DNA from: Pseudomonadota bacterium | Lineage (GTDB): Bacteria; Pseudomonadota; Alphaproteobacteria; Reyranellales; Reyranellaceae | Assembly (NCBI GenBank): GCA_023416135.1 | Contig: JAEZIF010000466.1 | Location: forward strand, 1 to 33,478 | Direction: 5' to 3' | Length of the DNA stretch: 33,478 bases | In this document: piece after piece, positions 10,039 to 17,858 of the stretch | Layout of the letters: every line of letters starts with the position of its first letter | Numbering within the stretch: the stretch's first letter is position 1 | Notes under the pieces: generated by a model | Told to the model about the DNA's origin: nothing | Seen by the model: the letters and a program-made list of their open reading frames with translations, nothing else | Databases searched by the model: none | Position numbers and translations under genes: made by a program

Positions 10039-11013
10039 GTGAAAAGACGTCATCTGCTGGCCGCTGGGCTCGGCGCAATCGCCGCGCCTGCCGTGGTTCG
10101 CGCCCAGGCGAAATATCCGGAGAAGACCATTCGGCTCGTCGTGCCGTTCGCCCCGGCCGGCCCGACCGACATCATCGGCCGCAAGGTCTCCGAGAAGATG
10201 ACCGGCCTCGTGGGCCAGACCATGATCGTCGACAACAAGGCCGGCGCCGCGGGCTCTATCGGTGCGGTGGAAGTCAAGAATGCCAAGCCCGACGGTTACA
10301 CGCTGCTGTTCGCGCCGTCATCGACGCATGCCGTCAATCCGACCGCGTTCGTCCACCCGGCCTACGATGCCGTGAAGGACTTCACGCCGGTCTCGTCAAT
10401 CTGCGTCAATCCGCTGGTCCTGGTCGTTCATCCGTCGATGCCCGATTCGGTCAAGGGGCTCGTCGAAGAAATGAAGAAGAACCCCGGCAAGTATTCATAT
10501 GGCTCGTCGGGCAACGGCAGCATCCTTCATCTCGCCTCGGAATACTTCAAGCGCGAGGTCGGCGGCCTGGATGTCGTGCACGTGCCCTATCGCGGATCGA
10601 GCCCGGCGCTCCAGGATCTGATGTCCGGCCAGGTGGCCTGGATGTTCGAGACGTTCAGCACGACCCTGCAGCAGCATCGCGCCGGCAAGGTGCGCATCCT
10701 GGCCTACGCCCACGCCCAGCGTGCGCCGATCGCACCCGAGATCCCGACGGTGATCGAGGCCGGCGTTCCCGGCTACGAGGCCTATACCTTCAACCTGATC
10801 CTGGGGCCGGCCGGCATGCCGCAGTCCGTGGTCGCTACGCTCGACCAGGCCTCGCGCAAGCTCATGAAGGACCCGGAGATGGTGAAGTTCCTCGAGGACA
10901 TCGCCGCGGTCCCGACCACCGACACCACGCCGGAGCGCACGGCGAAGTTCATCAGGGACGAGATCGCCAAGTGGGCGCCCGTCATCAAGGCCGCCGGCGT
11001 GAAGATCGAGTAG
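10039..11013 (+). CDS. Bug-family periplasmic solute-binding receptor (TctC type)
   Basis: 324 residues. The start is best set at the GTG at 10039, with AGGGAGGA just upstream; an earlier in-frame GTG at 9997 would add an unlikely leader. The N-terminus KRRHLLAAGLGAIAAPAVVRAQ is an export signal with paired arginines, possibly Tat. Bug signatures follow: KTIRLVVPFAPAGPTDIIGR, the ligand-loop NKAGAAGSIGA, PDGYTLLFAPSSTHA, YGSSGNGSILHLASEYFK and HVPYRGSSPALQDLMSGQV. Such receptors feed tripartite tricarboxylate transporters or act as orphan sensors for carboxylates. No TctA/TctB gene is next to it, so it is an orphan here, which is common for this family. Confidence 0.92.
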   Translation: MKRRHLLAAGLGAIAAPAVVRAQAKYPEKTIRLVVPFAPAGPTDIIGRKVSEKMTGLVGQTMIVDNKAGAAGSIGAVEVKNAKPDGYTLLFAPSSTHAVNPTAFVHPAYDAVKDFTPVSSICVNPLVLVVHPSMPDSVKGLVEEMKKNPGKYSYGSSGNGSILHLASEYFKREVGGLDVVHVPYRGSSPALQDLMSGQVAWMFETFSTTLQQHRAGKVRILAYAHAQRAPIAPEIPTVIEAGVPGYEAYTFNLILGPAGMPQSVVATLDQASRKLMKDPEMVKFLEDIAAVPTTDTTPERTAKFIRDEIAKWAPVIKAAGVKIE

Positions 11014-11035
11014 TGCCGGGGGCGCCCCCTGCAGA

Positions 11036-11455
11036 TCAGCGATAGCCCGGCGGGGGCGGCAAGTTGCCGGGCGCCGGCGCGATCGGCGCCTGCTGCGGCA
11101 TCTGGCTGGGCGTCGGCAGGTTGGACGGGTTGGGCATTGCCGTGACGTCGCTGGTCGACGCCACGCGACCCGGCGCCACGGCGCCGGTGGTGCTGATGTA
11201 GTAGCCGGCGACGGCGTTGGAATTGTCGCCCTCGGTCTTGGCCGGCACGTCGACCAGGCCGACGCGCTCGCCGTCCTGGCTGATACGGAAGCCCTGATTG
11301 TCCATCTTGTAGTCGGCGTTGTCGACCCGGGTCCCGTCCGACTGCGTGCGATACGAAGCCGGCGGTTGCACGTCGACATAGTCAGGCCGCGGCAGTGGAT
11401 TACACCCTGCGATCGCCATTCCCAGCGTTGCAGCCATCAACCGTCTCGCAGCCAT
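11036..11455 (-). CDS. Small proline-rich lipoprotein
   Basis: 139 residues from the ATG at 11455; a TTG 12 bases upstream is also possible but less likely. The signal sequence MAARRLMAATLGMAIAGC ends in a good lipobox with Cys18, so it is probably a lipid-anchored envelope protein. The central part contains QGFRISQDGERVGLVDVP, similar to the YGFRYDGQGNRVDARG motif near the end of the neighbouring lipoprotein, and the last 40 residues are rich in Pro, Gln and Ala (low complexity). It lies 14 bases after that gene on the same strand, so the two form an operon. I recognise no named family. Confidence 0.7.
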   Translation of the reverse strand: MAARRLMAATLGMAIAGCNPLPRPDYVDVQPPASYRTQSDGTRVDNADYKMDNQGFRISQDGERVGLVDVPAKTEGDNSNAVAGYYISTTGAVAPGRVASTSDVTAMPNPSNLPTPSQMPQQAPIAPAPGNLPPPPGYR

Positions 11456-11469
11456 CGCGCCCCCCAAAC

Positions 11470-12090
11470 TCAGGGCTGGGTCGACTGCGGGCTGATGATG
11501 TTACCGCGGGCGTCGACCCGGTTCCCCTGGCCATCATAGCGGAAACCGTATTCGTCGCGGAAGGCCTGAACGCCGGCCGGCGGAGTTGTTGCAGCCGGCA
11601 CGACGGTGGTCGTCGAGGTCGGCACGGAGGTCTGGTAGACGGTCGTTCCGGGGTTCGGCGAGTAATAGGTCGTGGTCGCCACTGGGGCCGTCGCCGTCGA
11701 ATAAGCGGTCACCGTGGCGTCCTGGCGATAGCGCCGGGCGTCGACCTCCCGGGAGACGCAGCGGTCGTAGGCCATGGTTCCCGCCGCCAGACCGTAGGAA
11801 GAGCAGGCCATCTGCGAATCGGCCGTAAGGTTCGCCTGGCTATAGGCCACGGAGGCGCGGCCGCTGGCCCGGGCATTTGCTTCCAGCCGCACGCAGCGAT
11901 CGTACGACGCCGTCCCTGGGGTAAAGCCGTAGTCCAGGCAGGCCTGTTGCGAGCCGTTGTTCACCACCACGGTGCCGGCCGGGACGGCCACCGCCGACGG
12001 CGGCGCGCTTGCTGTCGTGGTATTGGAATAGCTGCAGGCAGCGGCCGACAGACCGACTGCCGCAAGGGCCAAGAGCTTCGCTGGCGTCAT
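11470..12090 (-). CDS. Putative lipoprotein with duplicated Cys-x14-Cys motif
   Basis: 206 residues starting at an ATG with GGAGGG upstream. The signal sequence ends in SAAAC (Cys19), a weak lipobox because position -3 is Ala. Two copies of a 23-25 residue motif follow, ACLDYGFTPGTASYDRCV (Cys51, Cys66) and ACSSYGLAAGTMAYDRCV (Cys96, Cys111), of the form C-x2-YG-x3-GT-x2-YDRCV-x2-E-x2-AR. The equal 15-residue spacing of the cysteines suggests one disulfide per repeat in the periplasm. Then comes a Thr/Ser/Pro-rich linker and a C-terminal YGFRYDGQGNRVDARGNIISP motif. Similar Cys motifs occur in uncharacterised alphaproteobacterial envelope proteins. Function unknown. Confidence 0.72.
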   Translation of the reverse strand: MTPAKLLALAAVGLSAAACSYSNTTTASAPPSAVAVPAGTVVVNNGSQQACLDYGFTPGTASYDRCVRLEANARASGRASVAYSQANLTADSQMACSSYGLAAGTMAYDRCVSREVDARRYRQDATVTAYSTATAPVATTTYYSPNPGTTVYQTSVPTSTTTVVPAATTPPAGVQAFRDEYGFRYDGQGNRVDARGNIISPQSTQP

Positions 12091-12183
12091 CGCACCCTCC
12101 TCGCGGGCAGAAGATTTCGCCCTCGTGGAACGTGGCCGGCAGCGGGAGGTTGCAGGGCGCCCGCCTAAATCAAGCGGCCTTCT

Positions 12184-13857
12184 TCACGTACTGTCGCGCA
12201 GTTCGCGCCGCAGGATCTTGCCGACGTTTGTCTTCGGCAGCTCGTCGCGGAACTCGATGTACTTGGGCCGCTTGTAGCCGGTGAACTGCTGAGCGCACCA
12301 CGCCTGCAGAGCCTCCTTGGTGAGCGCGGGATCCCTCTTCACCACGAACAGCATCACGACCTCGCCTGAGCCCGCATCGGGCACGCCGATGGCCGCGCAC
12401 TCCAGCACGCCGGGATGGCTCGCCACCACGCCCTCGATCTCGTTGGGGAACACCTTGAAGCCCGAGACCACGATCATGTCCTTCTTGCGATCCACGATCT
12501 TGATGTAGCCGCGCGCATCCATCTCGCCGATGTCGCCCGACTTGAAGAAGCCGTCCGGCGTCATCACCAGCGCCGTCTCGTCGGGGCGCTGCCAGTAGCC
12601 CTGCATGACCTGCGGGCCCTTGATGGCGATCTCGCCGGCCTCGCCGAGCGGCAGCTCCTTCCCCTGGTCGTCGAGGATCTTGATTTCGACGTTGGGCAGC
12701 GGCAGGCCGATCGGGCCGGTGTATTCCTCCGAGTCGGTGGGATTGCAGGTGACGCCGGCCGAGGTTTCGCTGAGCCCATAGCCTTCGACGATCGGGCAGC
12801 CGGTGATGGCGAGCCACTTCCTGGCCACGGCCTCCTGCACCGCCATCCCGCCGCCGTTGGAGATGGCGAGCTGCGAGAAGTCGAGCCTGGCGAAGTCGGG
12901 CTGATTGGCCAGTCCGTTGAAAAGCGTGTTCACGCCCGGGAAGACGTTGATCTTGTACTTCGCGAGCTCGGCGATCGTGCCTTTCATGTCGCGCGGATTG
13001 GGGATCAGGATGTTGAGTGCGCCGGTCCGCATGCCCAGAAGCCCACAGGCGATGAAGGCGAAGACGTGGTAGAGTGGCAGCGCGCAGACGATGGTGAACT
13101 GTCCGGTGATCTTCTTGCGCTTGAGCCCCGGCTGCATCCAGGCCTCCGACGCGAGCAGGTTGGCGACGATCGTGTGATGCAGCAGCGTCGCGCCCTTTGC
13201 CACACCGGTGGTGCCGCCGGTGTACTGCAGCACCGCCACGTCGCTCGGCCCGATGTCGGGGCGCGTGAAGGCCATTGAACGGCCGGCCGATACCGCGTCA
13301 TTGAACCTGGTGTGGCCGGGCAGAGAGAACGCCGGCACCATCTTGCGCATCGTGCGCACGACGAAGTTCACGATCAGGCCCTTGGGGAAGCCCAAGAGGT
13401 CGCCCATCGAGGCGACGACGACGTGCTTCACGGCGGTGCCGTCGATCGCCTGCTGCAGGGTGCGGGCGAAGTTCTCGAGCACGATCACGGCCTCGGCGCC
13501 GGAATCCTTCAGCTGATGCGCGAGCTCGCGCGCGGTGTAGAGCGGATTGACGTTGACCGCGATCAAACCGGCGCGCAGCACCGCAGACAGCGCCACCGGA
13601 TATTGCAGCACGTTGGGCATCATGATCGCCACGCGCGTTCCCTTCGTCAGGCCCTTGCCCTGCAGCCAGGCCGCGAGCGCCCTGGACAGCGTGTCGATGT
13701 CGCCGAAGGTGATGGCCTTGTCCATGCAGACGTAGGCGCGCTGGTCGCGAAACTTGGCGAAGCTCTCCTCGAGCAAGGCCACGAGGCTGGGATAGACCGA
13801 CGGGTCGATATCCGAAGGCACTCCGGGCGGATAGCTTTTCAACCAGAACCGGTCCAT
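12184..13857 (-). CDS. fadD: Long-chain fatty acid-CoA ligase, possible 3' frameshift
   Basis: 557 residues of an AMP-forming acyl-CoA synthetase that activates fatty acids at the inner membrane. The P-loop YTGGTTGVAKGA is at 212-223; EGYGLSETSA, the GDIGEMDARGYIKIVDRKKDMI hinge region and the C-terminal LPKTNVGKILRRELRD with the catalytic Lys are all present. The ATG at 13857 has GGGAG about 5 bases upstream. At the 3' end the frame closes as RELRDST at 12184. Restoring one A in GACAGTACG gives RDKYVKKAA and a stop at 12170, which is how many relatives end. So one base was probably lost here, trimming only a few terminal residues. Activity should survive. Confidence 0.92.
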   Translation of the reverse strand: MDRFWLKSYPPGVPSDIDPSVYPSLVALLEESFAKFRDQRAYVCMDKAITFGDIDTLSRALAAWLQGKGLTKGTRVAIMMPNVLQYPVALSAVLRAGLIAVNVNPLYTARELAHQLKDSGAEAVIVLENFARTLQQAIDGTAVKHVVVASMGDLLGFPKGLIVNFVVRTMRKMVPAFSLPGHTRFNDAVSAGRSMAFTRPDIGPSDVAVLQYTGGTTGVAKGATLLHHTIVANLLASEAWMQPGLKRKKITGQFTIVCALPLYHVFAFIACGLLGMRTGALNILIPNPRDMKGTIAELAKYKINVFPGVNTLFNGLANQPDFARLDFSQLAISNGGGMAVQEAVARKWLAITGCPIVEGYGLSETSAGVTCNPTDSEEYTGPIGLPLPNVEIKILDDQGKELPLGEAGEIAIKGPQVMQGYWQRPDETALVMTPDGFFKSGDIGEMDARGYIKIVDRKKDMIVVSGFKVFPNEIEGVVASHPGVLECAAIGVPDAGSGEVVMLFVVKRDPALTKEALQAWCAQQFTGYKRPKYIEFRDELPKTNVGKILRRELRDST

Positions 13858-13890
13858 GCGTACTCCCACATACATCAAGCCACTATAGCC

Positions 13891-14436
13891 ATGTCCTACC
13901 GCGAGCGCTTTCACGTCGTCACCGGCGGTCCCGGATCGGGCAAGACCAGCCTGATCGATGCCCTGGCGCGCACGGGCTATGCGCACACCGTCGAGGCCGG
14001 CCGCGCCATCATTCAGGACCAGCTGGCGATCGACGGCCCGGCCCTGCCGTGGCGCGACCCGCTGGCCTTCGCCGAGCTGATGCTGAGCTGGGAACTCCGT
14101 TCCTATCGCATGGCCGAGACGACGAGCGGCCCGGTCTTCTTCGACCGTGGTGTGACCGATCTCCTGGGCTACCTGACGCTCATGGGGCGACCCGTGCCGG
14201 CGCACATCGCGCGGGCGGCCGAGCGCTTCCGCTACAGCCGGCGCGTCTTCGTCGCCCCGCCTTGGCCTCAGATCTACACCCAGGATGCCGAGCGCAAGCA
14301 GACGCCCGCGGAAGCGGTGCGCACCTACGAAGCTCTCGTCACCGCCTACTCGACAGGCGGCTACGAGCTGGTGAGCCTGCCACTCGTCTCCGTCGAGGAG
14401 CGCGTGCGCTTCGTGCTAGCCGACATCGGCGTATGA
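13891..14436 (+). CDS. P-loop NTPase (AAA_28-like)
   Basis: 181 residues with an N-terminal Walker A, HVVTGGPGSGKTSLIDAL near 8-25, and a kinase-like lid and base pattern: VEAGRAIIQDQL, then VFFDRGVTDLLGYL with a Walker-B-like FFDRG near 91-95. This matches the AAA_28 group of small predicted NTPases related to NadR-type kinases. It may phosphorylate or bind a nucleotide-linked small molecule; the substrate is unknown. The ATG at 13891 has no visible Shine-Dalgarno and lies only 33 bases from the divergent fadD start, so translation may be leaderless. The end is followed by the terminator hairpin of the converging phasin gene. Confidence 0.78.
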   Translation: MSYRERFHVVTGGPGSGKTSLIDALARTGYAHTVEAGRAIIQDQLAIDGPALPWRDPLAFAELMLSWELRSYRMAETTSGPVFFDRGVTDLLGYLTLMGRPVPAHIARAAERFRYSRRVFVAPPWPQIYTQDAERKQTPAEAVRTYEALVTAYSTGGYELVSLPLVSVEERVRFVLADIGV

Positions 14437-14466
14437 AAAAGGCCCGTCCTTGCGGACAGGCCTTGA
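14434..14466 (-). terminator. Rho-independent terminator of phasin gene 1
   Basis: AAGGCC at 14439-14444 pairs with GGCCTT at 14459-14464. A single C/A mismatch is followed by GTCC/GGAC and a TTGC loop. Read on the minus strand the stem is followed by TTTTT (14440-14436), as expected after the phasin stop at 14486. On the plus strand there is no T-tract, so it should terminate mainly the minus-strand transcript. Confidence 0.75.
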
Positions 14467-14485
14467 CGAAAGGTAACGCCTGAGA

Positions 14486-14932
14486 TCAGGCGACAGCCTT
14501 GGTGAACTTCTCGATACGCTCCTGCATGGGGCGGACGGCGTCGTCTGCGACCTTGCGGGCGAAGGCGCCGAGATCTTGGGCCTGCGCGATGCGGGTCTCC
14601 AGACGGCCGCGCCAGTACTTGGCGCTGATGTCGAAGGCCTCGATCGGCGACTTGGCCGACAGGAAGTCACGCCAGGCGGCGAAGCCGGCGTCGGCATCCT
14701 CCTTGGCGACCTCGAGCAGCTTCAGGCTGGCTTTGGTGGCGCCGTCGCGCGCCTGGACGAATTGGGTGTTCAACTCGGCCGAAGCGGTCTGCGCCGCCTT
14801 GCTGATCTGCTCGAAGCCCTCGGCAGCCTTGCGCACGCCGATCTGGGCGAACTCGCGGACGCGCTCGTTGGCGGCCTTGGTGGTCTCGGTGGCGTGCTCG
14901 ATGACGTTGTCGAGCGGGGTGCTGGTGGTCAT
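14486..14932 (-). CDS. phaP: Phasin family protein 1
   Basis: 148 residues, nearly all amphipathic helix, with the phasin_2 pattern: NERVREFAQIGVRKAAEGFEQISKAAQTASAEL, then LLEVAKEDADAGFAAWRDFLSAKSPIEAFDISAKYW and a lysine/arginine-rich end. Phasins coat polyhydroxyalkanoate granules and control their number and size; some coat neutral-lipid inclusions. The ATG at 14932 is preceded by AAGGA at good spacing; an in-frame extension to 15007 lacks phasin features. It is transcribed alone, divergent from the wax ester synthase gene, and ends in a clear terminator. The palindrome at 15008-15026 overlaps its likely -35. Confidence 0.88.
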   Translation of the reverse strand: MTTSTPLDNVIEHATETTKAANERVREFAQIGVRKAAEGFEQISKAAQTASAELNTQFVQARDGATKASLKLLEVAKEDADAGFAAWRDFLSAKSPIEAFDISAKYWRGRLETRIAQAQDLGAFARKVADDAVRPMQERIEKFTKAVA

Positions 14933-14983
14933 GAATGGTCCTTGGTGGGTTGCACTTGGGAAAACTGTTACTCGGTGACGCGC

Positions 14984-15012
14984 GATATAGGGATCTCCAT
15001 TGTGCACCGCAA
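14984..15012 (-). promoter_or_regulatory. Candidate promoter of phasin gene 1
   Basis: On the minus strand TTGCGG (15012-15007) and TATATC (14989-14984) are separated by exactly 17 bases. The hexamers match consensus only moderately. The -35 lies in the left arm of the inverted repeat at 15008-15026. Confidence 0.35.
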
Positions 15013-15026
15013 CATAAATTGTTGCG
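15008..15026. promoter_or_regulatory. 7-5-7 inverted repeat between phasin and WS/DGAT genes
   Basis: CGCAACA at 15008-15014 and TGTTGCG at 15020-15026 are exact reverse complements around TAAAT. The site overlaps the candidate -35 of the phasin gene and that of the acyltransferase gene. PhaR-type repressors are known to bind TGC/GCA-rich dyads upstream of phasin genes, so PhaR is the natural candidate; this is inference. Confidence 0.5.
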
Positions 15027-15050
15027 CCGCGAGAATGAAAGTCACAAAAT
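15022..15050 (+). promoter_or_regulatory. Candidate promoter of the WS/DGAT gene
   Basis: TTGCGC at 15022-15027 and CAAAAT at 15045-15050 are 17 bases apart. The hexamers are weak but the region is the most AT-rich of the divergent intergenic space, and the -35 overlaps the right arm of the inverted repeat. Confidence 0.28.
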
Positions 15051-15116
15051 CCATGTATTTCAATTGATTAGGTGGCCATTCCACGGGACTAATGGACCAA
15101 CAAAAGGGAGGTCGCC

Positions 15117-16574
15117 ATGGAACAGCAGCAGCTGTCGGGGATCGACGCGTCGTTCCTCTACCTGGAGACGCCCGAGACGCCCATGCACGTGGCGGGGCTG
15201 ACCTACTTCGAATTGCCAATCGGTTTCACGGGCAGCTTCTACCAGCACTTTCGTCGCTTCTTCGAAAGCCGGCTGCACACCATCCCGATCTTCTGCAAGC
15301 GGCTCGCGCCGTCGCTCTACGATCTCGACCATCCCGGCTGGGTCGACGCCGACGACCTCGACCTCGACTATCACCTGCGCGAGACGGTGCTGCCCTCGCC
15401 CGGTACCGGCGAGCAGCTCGAGGAGGTGATCGGCCGCCTGCACGCCAACACGCTCGATCGCAGCCGGCCGCTCTGGCAGTTCTACGTCATCACCGGTCTG
15501 GAGAACGGCCAGGGCGTGCTCTACTCCAAGGTCCACCACGCCGCGATCGACGGCGGTGCCGGCATGGCGATCAACAAGGCGCTCTATGACGTCTCTGCGA
15601 CGCCGCGCGACGTGCCGCCGCCGCCGCCCAAGGCCGCGTCGGCCGGCGCCACGCCGAGCTCGCCGACGGCCGTCGATCCGGTGAAGGGCATCTCCGATAT
15701 CATGGGCAACATGATGCGCCAGCAACTGCGTATGTTGCAGACGGCGTCGGAGATCGGCACCGCCATGACCAATGCCTTCCTCGCCAAGCCCGGCGAGGCC
15801 GGCCCCAGGGCATTGTCGACCTTGCAGAGGATGGTGAGCCAGCTGCCGACGCTCGACGCCCCCAGGACGCCGTTCAATGCCACCATCACACGCGAGCGCA
15901 GCTACGCCGCACGCACCGTGTCGCTCTCCGACGCCAAGGCGATCGCCAAGGCGAGCGGCACCAAGCTCAACGACGTGGTGATGGGAATCTGCGCCGGCGC
16001 GCTGCGTCGCTATCTGCAGGAGAAGGGACAGTTGCCGGACAAACCGTTGATCGCCGGTGTGCCGATCAGCCTGCGCGAGGCCGGTGACACGCGGCAGAAC
16101 AACCAGGTGTCGGGCATGCTGTGCTCGATCGCCACCGACATCGCCGACCCGGTGGAGCGCCTCAGGGCCATCCTGAAGTCGTCGTCGGAATCCAAGCAGA
16201 TCGCCGGCACCTTCCGCGACGTCGTTCCGCAGGACTTCGCCTTCGTCGGCGCGCCGATCCTGCTGCAGCTCGTCATGCTGGTCTATGGCCGCAGCGGCCT
16301 GGCCGACAAGCTGCCCATGCCGATGAACGTCACGATCTCCAACGTGCCCGGCCCGCCGATGCCGCTCTATTGCGCCGGCGCCAAGGTGACGGCGTTGCAT
16401 CCGGTGTCGATCCCCGCGCATGGCGCGGCCCTCAACATCACGGTGCAGAGCTACATCGATGCGCTGAATTTCGGGCTGACGGCGGACCGGCGCGCGGTGC
16501 CCGACGTCGGCAAGCTCGGTGACTATCTCGTGGATGCGGCAAGCGAACTGAAGAAAGCCGTCGTTGCCGATTGA
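15117..16574 (+). CDS. Wax ester synthase/diacylglycerol acyltransferase (WS/DGAT)
   Basis: 485 residues, the usual size for the bacterial bifunctional acyltransferase that joins acyl-CoA to a fatty alcohol or diacylglycerol on the inner membrane surface. The catalytic HHxxxDG motif is intact as HHAAIDG at 140-146. Other family blocks are the opening LSGIDASFLYLETPETPMHVAGL, SRPLWQFYVITGL, NDVVMGICAGALRRYL and ISNVPGPPMPLY. A Pro/Ala-rich stretch near 161-185 looks like the interdomain linker. The ATG at 15117 has GGGAGG upstream. It is flanked by phasin 1 (divergent) and by a lipase-like gene on the same strand, forming a storage-lipid cluster. Whether it makes wax esters, triacylglycerol or both cannot be read. 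Confidence 0.93.
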   Translation: MEQQQLSGIDASFLYLETPETPMHVAGLTYFELPIGFTGSFYQHFRRFFESRLHTIPIFCKRLAPSLYDLDHPGWVDADDLDLDYHLRETVLPSPGTGEQLEEVIGRLHANTLDRSRPLWQFYVITGLENGQGVLYSKVHHAAIDGGAGMAINKALYDVSATPRDVPPPPPKAASAGATPSSPTAVDPVKGISDIMGNMMRQQLRMLQTASEIGTAMTNAFLAKPGEAGPRALSTLQRMVSQLPTLDAPRTPFNATITRERSYAARTVSLSDAKAIAKASGTKLNDVVMGICAGALRRYLQEKGQLPDKPLIAGVPISLREAGDTRQNNQVSGMLCSIATDIADPVERLRAILKSSSESKQIAGTFRDVVPQDFAFVGAPILLQLVMLVYGRSGLADKLPMPMNVTISNVPGPPMPLYCAGAKVTALHPVSIPAHGAALNITVQSYIDALNFGLTADRRAVPDVGKLGDYLVDAASELKKAVVAD

Positions 16575-16633
16575 AAGCCTTTTGTCCCATTCCGATATGT
16601 GAGACTTTTGCAGGAACGATGTAAGGAGCCCCG

Positions 16634-17404
16634 GTGACGGCCCAGGCGTTGCGTCCTCCTTCCCGAACGCTGCTGCTGCTGGAAGGCCGCGCCGTTCAGG
16701 AACTGGGAGCGTTCATGCTCCTGCGGCCGTGGCTGGCTGCGGCGCCGCGTGGCGACGGGCATCCGGTGCTGGTGTTTCCCGGCCTGCTGGCAAGCGACCT
16801 GTCGACCCAGCCCTTGCGCGGGTTCCTGAAGGCGCAAGGCTATGCCGTGCACGGCTGGAAGCAGGGCCGCAATCTCGGCCTCCGGCCGGGTGTCGAGGCC
16901 GACATGCTCGACCGCATCGAGGAGCTGCACGAGCGCCACGGCAAGCGCAAGCTCAGCCTGGTCGGCTGGAGCCTGGGCGGCATCTATGCCCGCCAGCTCG
17001 CCAAGCGCGTGCCCAATAAGGTGCGTTCGGTGATCAGCCTGGGCAGCCCGTTCACCGGCAGCCCCCGGGCGACCAATGCCTGGAAGGTCTACGAATTCAC
17101 GTCGGGCCAGAAGGTCGACGATCACGACGCCCACATCGCGGGACCATTGTCGGATCCGCCGCCGGTGCCGACGACCTCGATCTTCAGTCGCACCGACGGC
17201 ATCTGCGCGTGGCAGACCTGCCTCAACGAGGAAGGCCCCCGGGTCGAGAACATCGAGGTCCATGGCAGCCACTGCGGGCTCGGCCATCATCCGGCCGCCG
17301 TCTACGCCGTCGCCGACCGGCTGGCGCAGCCCGAGGGGCAGTGGACGAAGTTCGACCGCTCCGGCTGGAAGAGCCTGGTCTATCCCGACTGGCGGCGTTC
17401 CTAG
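16634..17404 (+). CDS. Lipase-like alpha/beta hydrolase
   Basis: 256 residues with HPVLVFPGLLASDLSTQPLRGFLKAQGYAVHGW at the N-terminal oxyanion region and the nucleophile elbow GWSLGG (Ser113). The acid is probably Asp188 in FSRTDGI and the base one of the His residues in HGSHCGLGHHP near 210-219. The long GLL-S-D-x-S-T-x-x-L lid-like start resembles triacylglycerol lipases and PGAP1-like esterases. The start is a GTG at 16634 with AAGGAG upstream. It lies 59 bases after the acyltransferase on the same strand and converges with phasin 2, so a role in turning over the stored ester is plausible. No signal peptide, so cytoplasmic. Confidence 0.82.
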   Translation: MTAQALRPPSRTLLLLEGRAVQELGAFMLLRPWLAAAPRGDGHPVLVFPGLLASDLSTQPLRGFLKAQGYAVHGWKQGRNLGLRPGVEADMLDRIEELHERHGKRKLSLVGWSLGGIYARQLAKRVPNKVRSVISLGSPFTGSPRATNAWKVYEFTSGQKVDDHDAHIAGPLSDPPPVPTTSIFSRTDGICAWQTCLNEEGPRVENIEVHGSHCGLGHHPAAVYAVADRLAQPEGQWTKFDRSGWKSLVYPDWRRS

Positions 17405-17413
17405 CCGGGGGCG

Positions 17414-17839
17414 CTACCCCTTCTTCTCCACGCTCGCCTTGATCTCCTCGTAGGACTCCTTCATGCGGTCCTGGACGATCTTGAAGGCTTCGCTGCTCGA
17501 CTTCTGAACCAGCTCGGCGATGTCCCGCGTGTTGGCGATGGCGGCTTCCATCGCCTTCTTCGCGAACTCGCTCTGCTTGGCGATGATCTCCTGCGGGCTG
17601 CCGCCCGGCCTGTACTCCCGGGCCATCTCGGTGACGTCCTTCACCGCCGCCTCGAAGATGCTGCGCTGCTTGTTGGCGACCTCGGTGGCGCCGCTGGCCA
17701 TCGCCTGCCACGACCGTGTCATGGCATCGAGATTCTTCTGATGGTGCTGCATGATCTTCGCCACGTCGACCTGCGGCAGCTTGAGCTGCTCGCCCAGGTT
17801 CCTGAACATGTCGGTGAAGTTCTGGGGTGCCTGTGCCAT
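17414..17839 (-). CDS. Phasin family protein 2
   Basis: 141 residues, helical and charged, with the phasin core KNLDAMTRSWQAMASGATEVANKQRSIFEAAVKDVTEMAREY followed by SPQEIIAKQSEFAKKAMEAAIANTRDIAELVQKSSSEAFKIV. It resembles the PhaM/TIGR01841-type granule proteins more than phasin 1 does. AGGAGG stands before the ATG at 17839. It follows the DUF445 gene by 19 bases on the same strand, so it may be the last gene of the P450-DUF445-phasin transcript. A second phasin on the far side of the acyltransferase and lipase genes strengthens the storage-granule reading of the block. Confidence 0.87.
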   Translation of the reverse strand: MAQAPQNFTDMFRNLGEQLKLPQVDVAKIMQHHQKNLDAMTRSWQAMASGATEVANKQRSIFEAAVKDVTEMAREYRPGGSPQEIIAKQSEFAKKAMEAAIANTRDIAELVQKSSSEAFKIVQDRMKESYEEIKASVEKKG

Positions 17840-17858
17840 GCGAACCTCCTCCTGGGGA

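Noticed and set aside
13312..13890. N-terminal extension of the P-loop NTPase by about 190 codons
   Set aside because: The extension is antisense to fadD; the NTPase fold starts at the ATG at 13891.
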